A stretch of DNA of 64,000 bases, taken from the NCBI GenBank assembly GCA_964542915.1, contig CAZIVP010000013.1:1-64000 (forward strand). Direction: 5' to 3'. This stretch comes from CAZIVP01 sp964542915 (GTDB taxonomy: Bacteria; Calditrichota; Calditrichia; Calditrichales; Calditrichaceae). The notes below the pieces were generated by a model that worked only from the letters and a program-made list of their open reading frames with translations, was not told the DNA's origin and did no database searches. Both the position numbers and the translations under genes were made by a program. Shown here piece after piece: positions 24,817 through 34,010 of this stretch; the stretch's first letter is position 1, and each line of letters opens with the position of its first letter.

Positions 24817-26061
24817 TTAAGTTGAACCTAATAAAAGGCGTCGCAACATTTCAAGCGCCGCCATTGCGCCGCGTTTTTTGTTGATGATCCGCTCGCTTCC
24901 GAAACGGAATTCTTTGGCCATCTCTTCAGAATGTACGCGGGCAGCTATGTAACTTAGACCCACCGGCTTTTTGGCGCTGCCGCCTCCGGGCCCTGCAATG
25001 CCCGTGGCGGCAATGGCGCAGTCGCAACCTGTGTTGGTTTGCAGGCCGCGGACCATCTCCAGCGCGGTTGGCTTGCTGACGGCACCGTATTGTTCAATGG
25101 TTTGCGGTTTGACGCTCAAATAATCCATTTTACTCTGATTGCTGTAAGTTGTTAAACCGGTCATAAAATATCGGGAACTGCCGGCTACATTGGTTATCCA
25201 ATCCCCGATGAGACCGCCGGTAAAGCTCTCGGCTACGGCCAGCGTCAATCCTCTCTGTTGCAGTATTTGTCCGACGACCTCTTCCAGTTCCATTTCCTGA
25301 TCGCTAAAGACATATTTTTTGACGGTAGCATGAACCCGGTTGTAAAAGGAATCGAATGCCCTCCGGGAATTTGCGGCCGTATCGTTCAATCGGAATCTCA
25401 AATCCACACCGATATAGCGCGGCAGAAAAGCCACGGAAAACTGCGGAAATTCTCTCAGTAAATCTTTTAGTTTTTCGTAAAGTCCGGCCTCTGGAATCCC
25501 GGTTGTGCGTAGAATACGGTTGACCACCGCCGGTAAATCCATGTGTTGCTGAATAAAGGGCCGGATTTGTTCACGTATCATATAACGCATTTCGCCGGGG
25601 ACGCCGGGCATGAAAAAGTAATACACGCCGGATCGTTCGAAGATCAATCCCGGCGCCGTTCCAACGGGATTGGAAATAATATGGTCGGGGCGGGGAATCA
25701 ATGCCTGCTTGCGATTGCTTTCGTTCAGCTCAATGCCGCGTTGATTCAGATAACGTTGCACTTGTTTCAATACCGTTTCTTCGAAGATCATATCCGTGTT
25801 AAAATAGCGGCAAATGGCCTGACGGGTAATGTCGTCCGGCGTCGGCCCCAATCCTCCCGTTACAAGAACAGCTGAGGCGCGTTGGCTCGCCTGATGCAGG
25901 GCGTTCAATATTTCCCGACGATCGTCTTGGATGACGGTAATCCAGTGCACTTCCAGCCCGGTTTCCAGTAATTGCCTTGCAATGAAAGCCGCATTGGTGT
26001 TAACCGTATAGCCGGACAACACTTCATTGCCGATTGAAATGATTTCCGCGGCTCTGTTCAT
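24817..26061 (-). CDS. cinA: CinA family nicotinamide-nucleotide amidohydrolase
   Basis: A 414-residue two-domain protein. The N-terminal MoCF-binding/COG1058 domain (AEIISIGNEVLSGYTVNTN, VLVTGGLGPTPDD) acts as an ADP-ribose pyrophosphatase in characterised members. The C-terminal CinA/PncC domain (LAVAESFTGGLIGDWITNVAGSS, AIAATGIAGPGGG) deamidates NMN in the pyridine-nucleotide cycle. The ATG at 26061 overlaps the pgpA stop as ATGA, so a TTG at 26070 is not needed. Linkage to recA is the classical cinA-recA arrangement. Confidence 0.95.
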   Translation of the reverse strand: MNRAAEIISIGNEVLSGYTVNTNAAFIARQLLETGLEVHWITVIQDDRREILNALHQASQRASAVLVTGGLGPTPDDITRQAICRYFNTDMIFEETVLKQVQRYLNQRGIELNESNRKQALIPRPDHIISNPVGTAPGLIFERSGVYYFFMPGVPGEMRYMIREQIRPFIQQHMDLPAVVNRILRTTGIPEAGLYEKLKDLLREFPQFSVAFLPRYIGVDLRFRLNDTAANSRRAFDSFYNRVHATVKKYVFSDQEMELEEVVGQILQQRGLTLAVAESFTGGLIGDWITNVAGSSRYFMTGLTTYSNQSKMDYLSVKPQTIEQYGAVSKPTALEMVRGLQTNTGCDCAIAATGIAGPGGGSAKKPVGLSYIAARVHSEEMAKEFRFGSERIINKKRGAMAALEMLRRLLLGST

Positions 26062-26507
26062 AAGATCCAACCCGTATTAAAAATGATTTGAAGGAGAAGA
26101 TTGGCATAAACAGCGGCCAGCACATCATCCAACATAACCCCCCAGCCGTTGCCTAAGTTCTGTGAACGATTCACGGGATACGGTTTCCAGATATCCATCA
26201 ATCGAAATAAGATGAAGGCAGCGACGGCCGTATTGATCGAGAGCGGGATGAACCACAGTGTGATCCACTGTCCCACGACTTCATCGATAACAATCAATCC
26301 CGGATCGTCTCCTTTCTCCTTTTCGATAAGATTGGATGCCCATACGCCTGCGAAAAAAAGAAGAATCGTAAGTAAGACCCAGTAAGCGGTGGAAAAGGGA
26401 ATGAAGTAATAAAGCAACAGAGCCAAAATACTTCCCGCCGTTCCGGGCGCCAGCGGTGCATATCCGCTTCCGAGAGCTGTTCCGATTGTGTATGCCAGGG
26501 TACGCAT
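26058..26507 (-). CDS. pgpA: phosphatidylglycerophosphatase A
   Basis: A 149-residue inner-membrane enzyme that removes phosphate from phosphatidylglycerophosphate to give phosphatidylglycerol. Family signatures are GSGYAPLAPGTAGS near the N-terminus, IVIDEVVGQW, FILFRLMDIWKP and the acidic GVMLDDVLAA. About four hydrophobic segments are visible. AAGGA lies seven bases before the ATG. It is 18 bases downstream of pgsA, which makes its substrate, and overlaps cinA by four bases. Confidence 0.95.
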   Translation of the reverse strand: MRTLAYTIGTALGSGYAPLAPGTAGSILALLLYYFIPFSTAYWVLLTILLFFAGVWASNLIEKEKGDDPGLIVIDEVVGQWITLWFIPLSINTAVAAFILFRLMDIWKPYPVNRSQNLGNGWGVMLDDVLAAVYANLLLQIIFNTGWIL

Positions 26508-26525
26508 TGTGTTTCCTTATGCTTT

Positions 26526-27128
26526 TCAGGTGAAGAGTGAAAATAAGCGGCGGAAGAGTTCATAAACATGGGAACGATTGATAACGACATAATGAACGCC
26601 GCTTATCACCGTCAGTAATACCAGTAAAGCGAGTAGATGGATCGACCATAAAAACCATGGATTTTCGGCGTTGTGTATTTCAATGGAAGGTAATACCGGA
26701 ATATTAATATAGATAAGCACCGCAAAAATATACGCCATTTGTAAAAAGGTTTTAAATTTGGCCAATTGGATCGTTATGATGGGTTTACCAATGTAAAGCG
26801 CAAAGCTTCTCAAAAATGTTACAATGAAGTCGCGTATGATAATGGTAATGACCATCCACCAAAAGGCGAGATCGAGCAAAGCGAAGGCGACCAGAGCACT
26901 TGAGACCAAAACTTTATCCGCCAGGGGGTCCATAAATTGCCCCCAGCGGGAAGTCAGATGAAAACGTCGGGCAAAATAGCCGTCATACCAATCGGTTATA
27001 GAGGCAATTAGAAAAAGAATCCCGGCAACCTGTTTCGAGAATGGATCCGGCTTTAGCATCAAATAGACGAAAAGGGGCGTTAACAGAATGCGTATAATCG
27101 TTAATTGATTCGGTAAATTTAGCGTCAT
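26526..27128 (-). CDS. pgsA: CDP-diacylglycerol--glycerol-3-phosphate 3-phosphatidyltransferase
   Basis: A 200-residue membrane enzyme catalysing the committed step of phosphatidylglycerol synthesis. The CDP-alcohol phosphotransferase signature is intact (DWYDGYFARRF through GQFMDPLADK), giving the DG-AR-G-D-D pattern. Several transmembrane helices surround it. The ATG at 27128 begins the typical MTLNLPNQLTIIRI N-terminus. The frame open to 27212 would add 28 unsupported residues. It heads the minus-strand cluster that ends at recX. Confidence 0.94.
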   Translation of the reverse strand: MTLNLPNQLTIIRILLTPLFVYLMLKPDPFSKQVAGILFLIASITDWYDGYFARRFHLTSRWGQFMDPLADKVLVSSALVAFALLDLAFWWMVITIIIRDFIVTFLRSFALYIGKPIITIQLAKFKTFLQMAYIFAVLIYINIPVLPSIEIHNAENPWFLWSIHLLALLVLLTVISGVHYVVINRSHVYELFRRLFSLFT

Positions 27129-27849
27129 TCTCGTTCCGGGGCTAAATGCATAAGGTTCCTCAGCGTTTGAACGTCCTGCTAAATTTGGGCCGAAATGGGA
27201 CGTACAAACCAATAGTTCTTTTGTCTATGAACCAAAAAATTTATTTTGCTTTTATTTTTATTGCAAAAAATAATCGGCTTTATGATTCAAGGTGGCGCCT
27301 CATAACCCAAATTTCCGCCTTATCCCATACCATTGCCTGCATTCCTAAGGTCGGCGGACAGGCCGCAGGGAAGGGCTTAAGCCAAAGGATACGGATGCGT
27401 TGATAATTTTTGCAGTCTAACAGCCAATTGTATCGCCAGTTAACGCTTTTGGCATTTCTAATTCCTGCCTGACATCCTATGCCAAATCAATCTCTACTTT
27501 ACATAGGGAAAGGTTTGGTTGTAATAGAGCATCCTATACTCCGCTTGCGCTTTAACAGATACTCCATGATTGCACGGATGTTTTGTTCAATGAATATTCA
27601 AGCTTCAAAATATTTTGTGAAAAAGCGAACAAAATTAGATTGTTGGATAATTATAAAGCGGAAAAGTGCATTTTTGCAGAAATAATCAAAAATAATCAAA
27701 TATTCTTTTGTCAATAATGCGAATTTTTTATAAATTCATCGACTTATTTTGCTTTGTGAATGAAATAATTTGTTTTCAATTATGGAAAATAAGCATTGAT
27801 CATTAATAATTGAGACGTTTAAAGTAAGGTGCTTAAAACAGGAATAACC
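27129..27849. other. long non-coding divergent region between pgsA and nqrA
   Basis: About 720 bases without a convincing gene. Short plus-strand frames (27146-27403 and 27479-27685) have no recognisable content or ribosome-binding sites. The last 150 bases are very AT-rich and include a tandem AAAATAATC repeat near 27690. A possible weak promoter for nqr is TTGTCA at 27708 with TATAAA at 27729 (15-base spacer). No RNA gene or riboswitch was recognised. Confidence 0.5.
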
Positions 27850-29211
27850 ATGGCAGATTTTAAACTCAAAAAGGGGCACAACCTTAAAATTGTGGGCCAG
27901 GCGGAAAAGCGAATGGAGGTTTTACCTCCGCCTAAACGCGTGGCGGTGTTGCCCAATGAATTTAACGGAATTCGTCCGCGGTTGACCGTTCAGGTCGATG
28001 ACGCTGTTAAAATCGGAACGCCGTTGTTCCACAGCAAGGATCATCCCGAGATCAAATTTGTTGCGCCCGTCAGTGGGCGTGTGGTGGAAATAAACCGCGG
28101 TGAACGTCGCAAACTGTTGGAAATCGTTATCGAGAATGACGGCAAGAATGAAGCGGAGCAGACCGGCCAGTGGAACATCGGGGATATGCAACGGGATAAG
28201 CTCATCGAAGCGTTACTGGACGGAGGTATGTGGCCGCTGATTCGTCAAAGACCTTTCAGTAAAATCGCCAATCCCGGCGATACGCCGCGTGCAATTTTTA
28301 TTTCTGCAATGGACACCTCGCCGCTGGCGGCCGATCCCGAATTTTTGTTGGAAGATGAAGCCGAAGATTTCCAAACCGGTCTGGAGGTATTGCAGAAACT
28401 CACCGACGGCAACGTTCACCTCACCTTAGACGGCGGCAGAGATAAACACGTACAGGCGTTGCAGAATGCCCGCGGCGTGGAAAAGCATTCGTTCAGCGGC
28501 CCCCATCCGGCCGGCAATGTCGGTGTGCACATTCATCATATCGATCCCATTCGCCTCGGGGGGGATTTTGTCTGGTATGTCCAGCCGCAGGGCGTGGCGC
28601 TGATCGGTAAATTTTTTAAACAGGGTTATTTCGCGAATGAACGTAAAGTGGCCAAAGCCGGATCGTCGCTTAAAAACCGAAATTATTACAAGACGATTGT
28701 CGGCGCTCCCATTAGTACGTTCATACCGGAAAGTGATATCGTCGATGAAGAAGTACGGTATATCTCCGGAAACGTCCTTACCGGACGTAAAATAAGCGCA
28801 AAGGGTTTTGTCAGTTATTATGATCCTCTAATTACGGTAATACCGGAAGGCAGCCGCGAACGCAAATTGATCGGCTATTTTCGTCCGGGATCCGATTTAC
28901 CGAGTTTTTCCAAAACTTTCTTATCCTCCTTTCTTAAAAAGAATGGTAATTTTACCATGGATACGCGTATGTTCGGCGCCAAACGCGCTTTTGTGCAAAC
29001 CGGAAGCTATGAAAACGTGTTACCCATGGATATTTATCCCATGGCCCTGATGAAAAGCATTCTTGCGGAAGATGTCGAAGAGATGGAAGGACTCGGCATT
29101 CTGGAACTGGACGAAGAGGATGTGGCTCTCTGTTCTTATATCGATTTATCGAAAACAGACTTTTGCGGATTGTTGCGCAAAGGACTCGACTTGATCGAGA
29201 GCGAAGGATAA
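27850..29211 (+). CDS. nqrA: Na+-translocating NADH:quinone reductase subunit A
   Basis: A 453-residue peripheral subunit of the sodium-pumping NADH:ubiquinone oxidoreductase, implicated in quinone binding. It begins MADFKLKKGHNLKI as expected and contains the biotin/lipoyl-like HSKDHPEIKFVAPVSGRVVEI segment and the Rnf/Nqr-family GPHPAGNVGVHIHHI motif. The ATG at 27850 has AGGA seven bases upstream; the frame open from 27829 is ignored. First gene of the complete nqrABCDEF operon. Confidence 0.96.
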   Translation: MADFKLKKGHNLKIVGQAEKRMEVLPPPKRVAVLPNEFNGIRPRLTVQVDDAVKIGTPLFHSKDHPEIKFVAPVSGRVVEINRGERRKLLEIVIENDGKNEAEQTGQWNIGDMQRDKLIEALLDGGMWPLIRQRPFSKIANPGDTPRAIFISAMDTSPLAADPEFLLEDEAEDFQTGLEVLQKLTDGNVHLTLDGGRDKHVQALQNARGVEKHSFSGPHPAGNVGVHIHHIDPIRLGGDFVWYVQPQGVALIGKFFKQGYFANERKVAKAGSSLKNRNYYKTIVGAPISTFIPESDIVDEEVRYISGNVLTGRKISAKGFVSYYDPLITVIPEGSRERKLIGYFRPGSDLPSFSKTFLSSFLKKNGNFTMDTRMFGAKRAFVQTGSYENVLPMDIYPMALMKSILAEDVEEMEGLGILELDEEDVALCSYIDLSKTDFCGLLRKGLDLIESEG

Positions 29212-29241
29212 AACATTGAAGTTTGAATAGCAAAAAAGGAT

Positions 29242-30447
29242 ATGGCATTGAAGTTCATCGAGAATATACTGCAAAAAAATCGCTACCGGTTCGAAAAAGG
29301 CGGTTCGCTTGAAAAGTATTATCCGCTTTACGAAGCCGTGGATACCATTTTTTTCTGGACCAGTGAACGCACTAAAAAGGGTCCGCATGTTAGAGATGCG
29401 TTGGATTTGAAGCGATTTATGATGATGGTTATCGTCGCACTTATCCCGGCAACCTTGTTTGGAATCTATAATATTGGTTACCAGCACTATCAGGCCATTG
29501 GCGAATCCGTCGGATTTTTACAGGCGTTCGGATATGGTTTGGCGAAATTCCTGCCCATTGCTTTAGTCTCTTATGCTGTCGGCGGTTTCTGGGAAGTCTT
29601 GTTTGCCGTAGTTCGCAAACACGAAATTAATGAAGGCTTCCTGGTAACCGGCATTTTATTTCCGTTGACTCTGCCGCCTACGATTCCGTTATGGCAGGTT
29701 GCCGTGGCTATCTCGTTCGGCGTTGTACTCGGAAAAGAGGTGTTCGGCGGAACCGGTATGAATATTTTAAATCCGGCGTTAACCGCACGGGCCTTCGTCT
29801 TTTTTGCTTATCCGGCCTATATTTCCGGCGATAAAGTCTGGACGGCCGTCAATACGGCCAATGCGCAGGTGGTGGACGGATTTTCGGGGGCTACACCGTT
29901 ATTGGTGGCTTCGACCACGCCAGAGGGCGAATCCTCGGTTGGAGCTGTTACACAGGCTGCTTACGGCGACTTTAGCTGGATGAACATGTTTTTGGGATTT
30001 ATTCCGGGAAGCATCGGAGAGACGTCGGTTTTAGCCATTTTAATCGGCGCCGCCATTTTAATAATCACCGGCGTTGGCAGTTGGCGCATTATCACTTCGG
30101 TTTTTGCGGGCGGTTATCTCATGGCCGTTTTAATGAATGTCTTATCAGGTCCTGCTTCAACCGGCATGTTCACCCTGCCTCCGCATTTCCATCTTATTAT
30201 GGGCGGATTTGCGTTCGGGGCCGTGTTTATGGCTACCGATCCCGTTTCGGCTTCCCAGACCAATACGGGTAAATGGATTTACGGGTTTCTAATCGGTCTT
30301 CTGGCGGTCTTGATTCGTACCGTCAATCCCGCTTATCCCGAGGGTATGATGCTGGCCATCCTATTCATGAATATTTTTTCACCCTTAATCGATCACTATG
30401 TCATCAGAGCGAATATCAACAGGAGGTTAAGCCGTGCAACACAGTAA
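29242..30447 (+). CDS. nqrB: Na+-translocating NADH:quinone reductase subunit B
   Basis: A 401-residue integral membrane subunit with about ten helices. The covalent FMN site is the threonine of SGAT in VVDGFSGATPLL. RKHEINEGFLVTGILFPLTLPP and EVFGGTGMNILNPAL are conserved NqrB/RnfD segments. The ATG at 29242 is only one base after an AGGA; the same AGGA is seven bases before a TTG at 29248, which may be the true start (MKFIENILQ). The 3' end overlaps nqrC by 14 bases. Confidence 0.96.
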   Translation: MALKFIENILQKNRYRFEKGGSLEKYYPLYEAVDTIFFWTSERTKKGPHVRDALDLKRFMMMVIVALIPATLFGIYNIGYQHYQAIGESVGFLQAFGYGLAKFLPIALVSYAVGGFWEVLFAVVRKHEINEGFLVTGILFPLTLPPTIPLWQVAVAISFGVVLGKEVFGGTGMNILNPALTARAFVFFAYPAYISGDKVWTAVNTANAQVVDGFSGATPLLVASTTPEGESSVGAVTQAAYGDFSWMNMFLGFIPGSIGETSVLAILIGAAILIITGVGSWRIITSVFAGGYLMAVLMNVLSGPASTGMFTLPPHFHLIMGGFAFGAVFMATDPVSASQTNTGKWIYGFLIGLLAVLIRTVNPAYPEGMMLAILFMNIFSPLIDHYVIRANINRRLSRATQ

Positions 30448-31171
30448 TGCCTATACGTTCCGATTTGCGGCAATCGTCACTATTGCCTGCAGTGTGCTGT
30501 TGGCGGGCGCGGCCACTCTGCTCAAGCCGAGACAGGAAGAAAATGTAAAGCTGGATAAAAAACAGAATATTCTGTCTTCGGTCGGTATCGAGCCCAAAGA
30601 AGGCGAATCCTTCAGCCGAGAAGATATAAAACGGCTCTACAAAGAACGCATTCGTGAGCTGGTAATCAATAAAGACGGCGAAATTGTTGAAGACAAAAAG
30701 CCAACGGATATCGATCCAGAAGCTGAACCGGATTTGATGCCTGTGTACGAGTTAATGGAAAACGGCGAGATTAAGGCCTATATCATCCCGATATCGGGGA
30801 AGGGGCTGTGGTCCACTATTTACGGCTATTTAGCCCTGGGCATCGACGCCACAACCGTAAAAGGCATTACGTTTTACCAACACGGCGAAACGCCGGGCCT
30901 GGGCGGAGAAATTGAAAAAGAGTGGTTTACGAGCAACTTTATAGGCAAACGGATTCGAGACGAGGAGGGTAAGCTGGTATCGATTACCGTCCTCAAAGGG
31001 AAAGTGCAAGAAAAGATACCTGAAGAAGAACAATACCATTATGTGGATGGCATCAGTGGAGCAACGATTACCGGGCGGGGGCTGAACGACTTTCTCGAAG
31101 AAGATTTACAACGTTACGAACCGTTTTTCAAAAAGATGATGCAAAATGGAGGGGGCAAGATTCATGGCTAA
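30434..31171 (+). CDS. nqrC: Na+-translocating NADH:quinone reductase subunit C
   Basis: A 245-residue subunit with one N-terminal membrane anchor (IVTIACSVLLAGAATLL) and a periplasmic FMN-binding domain. The flavinylation motif is SGATIT in YVDGISGATITGRG; the second threonine carries the phosphoester-linked FMN, added by an ApbE transferase not seen here. GLWSTIYGYLALG and HGETPGLGGEI are the usual conserved blocks. The start is a GTG at 30434 with a perfect AGGAGG seven bases upstream, inside the end of nqrB. Confidence 0.96.
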   Translation: MQHSNAYTFRFAAIVTIACSVLLAGAATLLKPRQEENVKLDKKQNILSSVGIEPKEGESFSREDIKRLYKERIRELVINKDGEIVEDKKPTDIDPEAEPDLMPVYELMENGEIKAYIIPISGKGLWSTIYGYLALGIDATTVKGITFYQHGETPGLGGEIEKEWFTSNFIGKRIRDEEGKLVSITVLKGKVQEKIPEEEQYHYVDGISGATITGRGLNDFLEEDLQRYEPFFKKMMQNGGGKIHG

Positions 31172-31838
31172 TCAGACCGATACAAAGCCGGCCGAAGTAA
31201 AACAGCCAAGGGAGAAACTGTTTTCGAAAAAAAATATACGGGCGCTCACCGAACCCCTGAGCGAAAATAATCCGATCACGTTTCAGGTGTTGGGTATTTG
31301 TTCGGCGCTTGCGGTAACTGTTCAAATGAAAACCGCCCTGGTGATGTCGCTCGCCGTTACCTTTGTAATGACCATGTCTAACGTTACGGTTTCCGCCCTG
31401 CGTAAACGGATTCCGTCCAAAATTCGCATTATCGTAGAACTGGCGGTCATCGCATCGCTTGTGATTTTGGTGGACCAAATCTTAAAAGCGTACTTGTACA
31501 ACATCAGTAAACAATTGAGCGTTTTTGTAGGCTTGATTATCACCAACTGTATTATCATGGGACGCGCCGAAGCCTTTGCACTGCAAAACAAGACATGGCC
31601 CTCTTTTCTGGACGGGCTTGGAAATGCCCTCGGTTACAGCTGGATTCTGATGGTGATTGCCATGGGACGCGAAGTGCTGGGTAGCGGGAGTTTTATGGGC
31701 TACCAGATCGTCCCGGATTTCCTTTACGAGGCCGGATACGTCGATATGGGCTTGATGGTTTTGGCGCCCGGTGCCTTTATTCTACTGGGACTCCTGATAT
31801 GGGCGCAGCGAGCCATAACCAAAACCGTTCATGAGTAA
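31164..31838 (+). CDS. nqrD: Na+-translocating NADH:quinone reductase subunit D
   Basis: A 224-residue membrane subunit of about six helices. The conserved FVGLIITNCIIMGRAEAFAL segment contains the cysteine that with NqrE coordinates the intramembrane iron centre. The ATG at 31164 overlaps the last eight bases of nqrC and follows an AGGGGG tract. The 37 residues before the first conserved block are longer and more charged than usual. Confidence 0.96.
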   Translation: MANQTDTKPAEVKQPREKLFSKKNIRALTEPLSENNPITFQVLGICSALAVTVQMKTALVMSLAVTFVMTMSNVTVSALRKRIPSKIRIIVELAVIASLVILVDQILKAYLYNISKQLSVFVGLIITNCIIMGRAEAFALQNKTWPSFLDGLGNALGYSWILMVIAMGREVLGSGSFMGYQIVPDFLYEAGYVDMGLMVLAPGAFILLGLLIWAQRAITKTVHE

Positions 31839-31898
31839 TGGATTAATAAAAAAGGACTGCAAAACGCAATCTCGATTGTAACATAAAAGAGGCATCCT

Positions 31899-32510
31899 AT
31901 GTTAGAACATTATTTAAGCCTGTTTGTGAAAGCCGTATTTGTCGAAAACATCCTGCTTGCCTTCTTTCTTGGCATGTGTTCCTTCCTGGCGGTATCCAAA
32001 AAGGTGGAAACGGCCGTGGGACTGGGGCTGGCGGTAATTTTTGTGCTGACCATTACCGTACCCGCAAACTGGGCGATTAATCAGTTTCTATTGAAAGACG
32101 GCGCTCTGGCATGGGCCGGACTACCAAATGTAGACTTGAGTTTCCTGGGTTTCATTACCTATATCGCCACAATCGCCGCGATGGTACAATTGGTCGAAAT
32201 GATTATCGACCGTTTTTCGCCCAAGCTCTATGCGGCGCTCGGTATCTTTCTTCCATTGATTGCCGTGAACTGCGCAATTCTGGGATCATCGCTTTTTATG
32301 GTGGAACGTGAATATTCGGTCGCCGAATCCGCGGTATTCGGATTCGGGTCGGGCGTGGGCTGGTTTCTGGCCATCGTCGCCATGGCATCGATCCGCACCA
32401 AAATACGTTACTCCAACGTGCCGGCGGGTTTGAAGGGCTTAGGTATCACCATGCTCATCACGGGATTAATGTCGATGGCGTTCATGATCTTTTCAGGCAT
32501 TCAACTTTAA
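31899..32510 (+). CDS. nqrE: Na+-translocating NADH:quinone reductase subunit E
   Basis: A 203-residue membrane subunit homologous to NqrD but inverted in topology. It has six helices. The FLGMCSFLAVSKKVETA and PLIAVNCAILGSSLFM segments hold the cysteines matching the NqrD iron site. AGAGG lies six bases before the ATG. It is separated from nqrD by 60 bases and followed 20 bases later by nqrF. Confidence 0.97.
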   Translation: MLEHYLSLFVKAVFVENILLAFFLGMCSFLAVSKKVETAVGLGLAVIFVLTITVPANWAINQFLLKDGALAWAGLPNVDLSFLGFITYIATIAAMVQLVEMIIDRFSPKLYAALGIFLPLIAVNCAILGSSLFMVEREYSVAESAVFGFGSGVGWFLAIVAMASIRTKIRYSNVPAGLKGLGITMLITGLMSMAFMIFSGIQL

Positions 32511-32530
32511 CAGATGATAGAGGTGTGATA

Positions 32531-33760
32531 GTGGGTACTTTAGGGATTATCGGACTGAGCGCAGGGGTTTTTACGACCACCATTTTACTTCTGGTAGCAG
32601 CCCTCTCGTATGCGGAGTCCAAATTGGTCAATAAAGGAAGAGTGAAGGTTATCATTAACGACGATGAAGAGCAAAGCCCGGAAGTGGAAGCCGGAAGCAA
32701 TCTGCTGAATACACTGTCGGCGAATGACATTTTTCTGCCGTCGGCATGCGGAGGCCAGGGAACCTGCGCCATGTGCAAGTGCGAAGTGCTCGAAGGCGGC
32801 GGCGAAGTATTGCCGACCGAAGAATCGCAATTGGCCCGAAAAGAGGTTAAAGAAAACGTACGCCTCGCCTGCCAGGTTAAAGTGAAAGAAGACATGCGCA
32901 TTCATATTCCGGAGGAGATTTTTAATATCCAAAAGTTCGAATGTACGGTGCGCTCCAATGAAAACGTAGCGACCTTCATCAAGGAACTGGTGCTGGAATT
33001 ACCGGAAGGCCAAAACCTGGATTTTAAAGCCGGCGGTTATATCCAGATTTACATTCCGCCGTATCAGCTTTCCTTTAAAGAGTTCGATATTGAAAAAGAA
33101 TACCATGAAGATTGGGATAAATACAATCTGTGGGACTTGAAATCTTCTAACGATGAGGAAATTTTCCGCGCCTATTCCATGGCCAACCATCCGGCCGAAG
33201 GCAACATTGTAATGCTGAACGTCCGCATCGCAACGCCGCCGCCCGGCACCGATTTTCCCCCGGGAGTGGCCTCTTCTTATATTTTTAATTTGAAACCGGG
33301 CGACAAGGTTATGGTAAGCGGGCCCTACGGTGAATTCTTTATTAAGGATACGGATCGTGAAATGCTTTATATCGGCGGTGGCGCAGGAATGGCGCCCATG
33401 CGCAGCCACCTCTTTCATTTGTTCAGAACCCTGAAGACCGGTCGCAAGGTTTCGTTCTGGTACGGCGCCCGATCCAAACGCGAGATGTTTTACGACGAAG
33501 ATTTTAAAGCGATTGAACGGGAGTTTCCAAATTTCAGCTACAATGTCGCGCTATCCGATCCTTTGCCGGATGACAACTGGGATGGTCCGGTCGGATTTAT
33601 ACACCAGGTGGTGCACGACAAATACCTAGGTAAACACGATGCGCCCGAGGATATCGAATATTACCTGTGCGGCCCCCCGATGATGATCAGCGCTGTCAAT
33701 AACATGCTTTATAACCTCGGGGTGGAAAACGATATGATTGCGTTCGACGAATTTTCCTAA
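32531..33760 (+). CDS. nqrF: Na+-translocating NADH:quinone reductase subunit F
   Basis: A 409-residue NADH dehydrogenase subunit where electrons enter. It has one N-terminal membrane helix, then a [2Fe-2S] ferredoxin domain with cysteines in SACGGQGTCAMC and RLACQV, an FAD domain (RAYSMANHP) and an NADH-binding domain (YIGGGAGMAPMRSH, YYLCGPPMM). The GTG at 32531 has GAGG seven bases upstream and is preferred to the GTG at 32525. A terminator follows the gene. Confidence 0.96.
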   Translation: MGTLGIIGLSAGVFTTTILLLVAALSYAESKLVNKGRVKVIINDDEEQSPEVEAGSNLLNTLSANDIFLPSACGGQGTCAMCKCEVLEGGGEVLPTEESQLARKEVKENVRLACQVKVKEDMRIHIPEEIFNIQKFECTVRSNENVATFIKELVLELPEGQNLDFKAGGYIQIYIPPYQLSFKEFDIEKEYHEDWDKYNLWDLKSSNDEEIFRAYSMANHPAEGNIVMLNVRIATPPPGTDFPPGVASSYIFNLKPGDKVMVSGPYGEFFIKDTDREMLYIGGGAGMAPMRSHLFHLFRTLKTGRKVSFWYGARSKREMFYDEDFKAIEREFPNFSYNVALSDPLPDDNWDGPVGFIHQVVHDKYLGKHDAPEDIEYYLCGPPMMISAVNNMLYNLGVENDMIAFDEFS

Positions 33761-33804
33761 ACTGAAACCCGCGCTCCTTTGTTTAGGATGTTCTGCTACA
33801 CCTC

Positions 33805-33846
33805 AAAATGCAGATACGTATTTTTCGTGTCTGCATTTTTATTTTT
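33805..33846 (+). terminator. rho-independent terminator of the nqr operon
   Basis: AAAATGCAGATACG pairs with CGTGTCTGCATTTT around a seven-base T-rich loop, and a T-rich tail follows. It ends nqrABCDEF before the RND adaptor gene. Confidence 0.85.
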
Positions 33847-34010
33847 GTTAACTGAAGCACTACTATTACATTCCGCTTTATTGTACATTATAAACTTAAA
33901 TTGTGTTGCACTCATTTAGAGGATTAAGAGTTCTGGCCTGAAACCTTGCCAGTAGAGTAACGTAAATAAGCAACATATCAATTGAATGAAAAACATAAAC
34001 CGGAGCTGTC

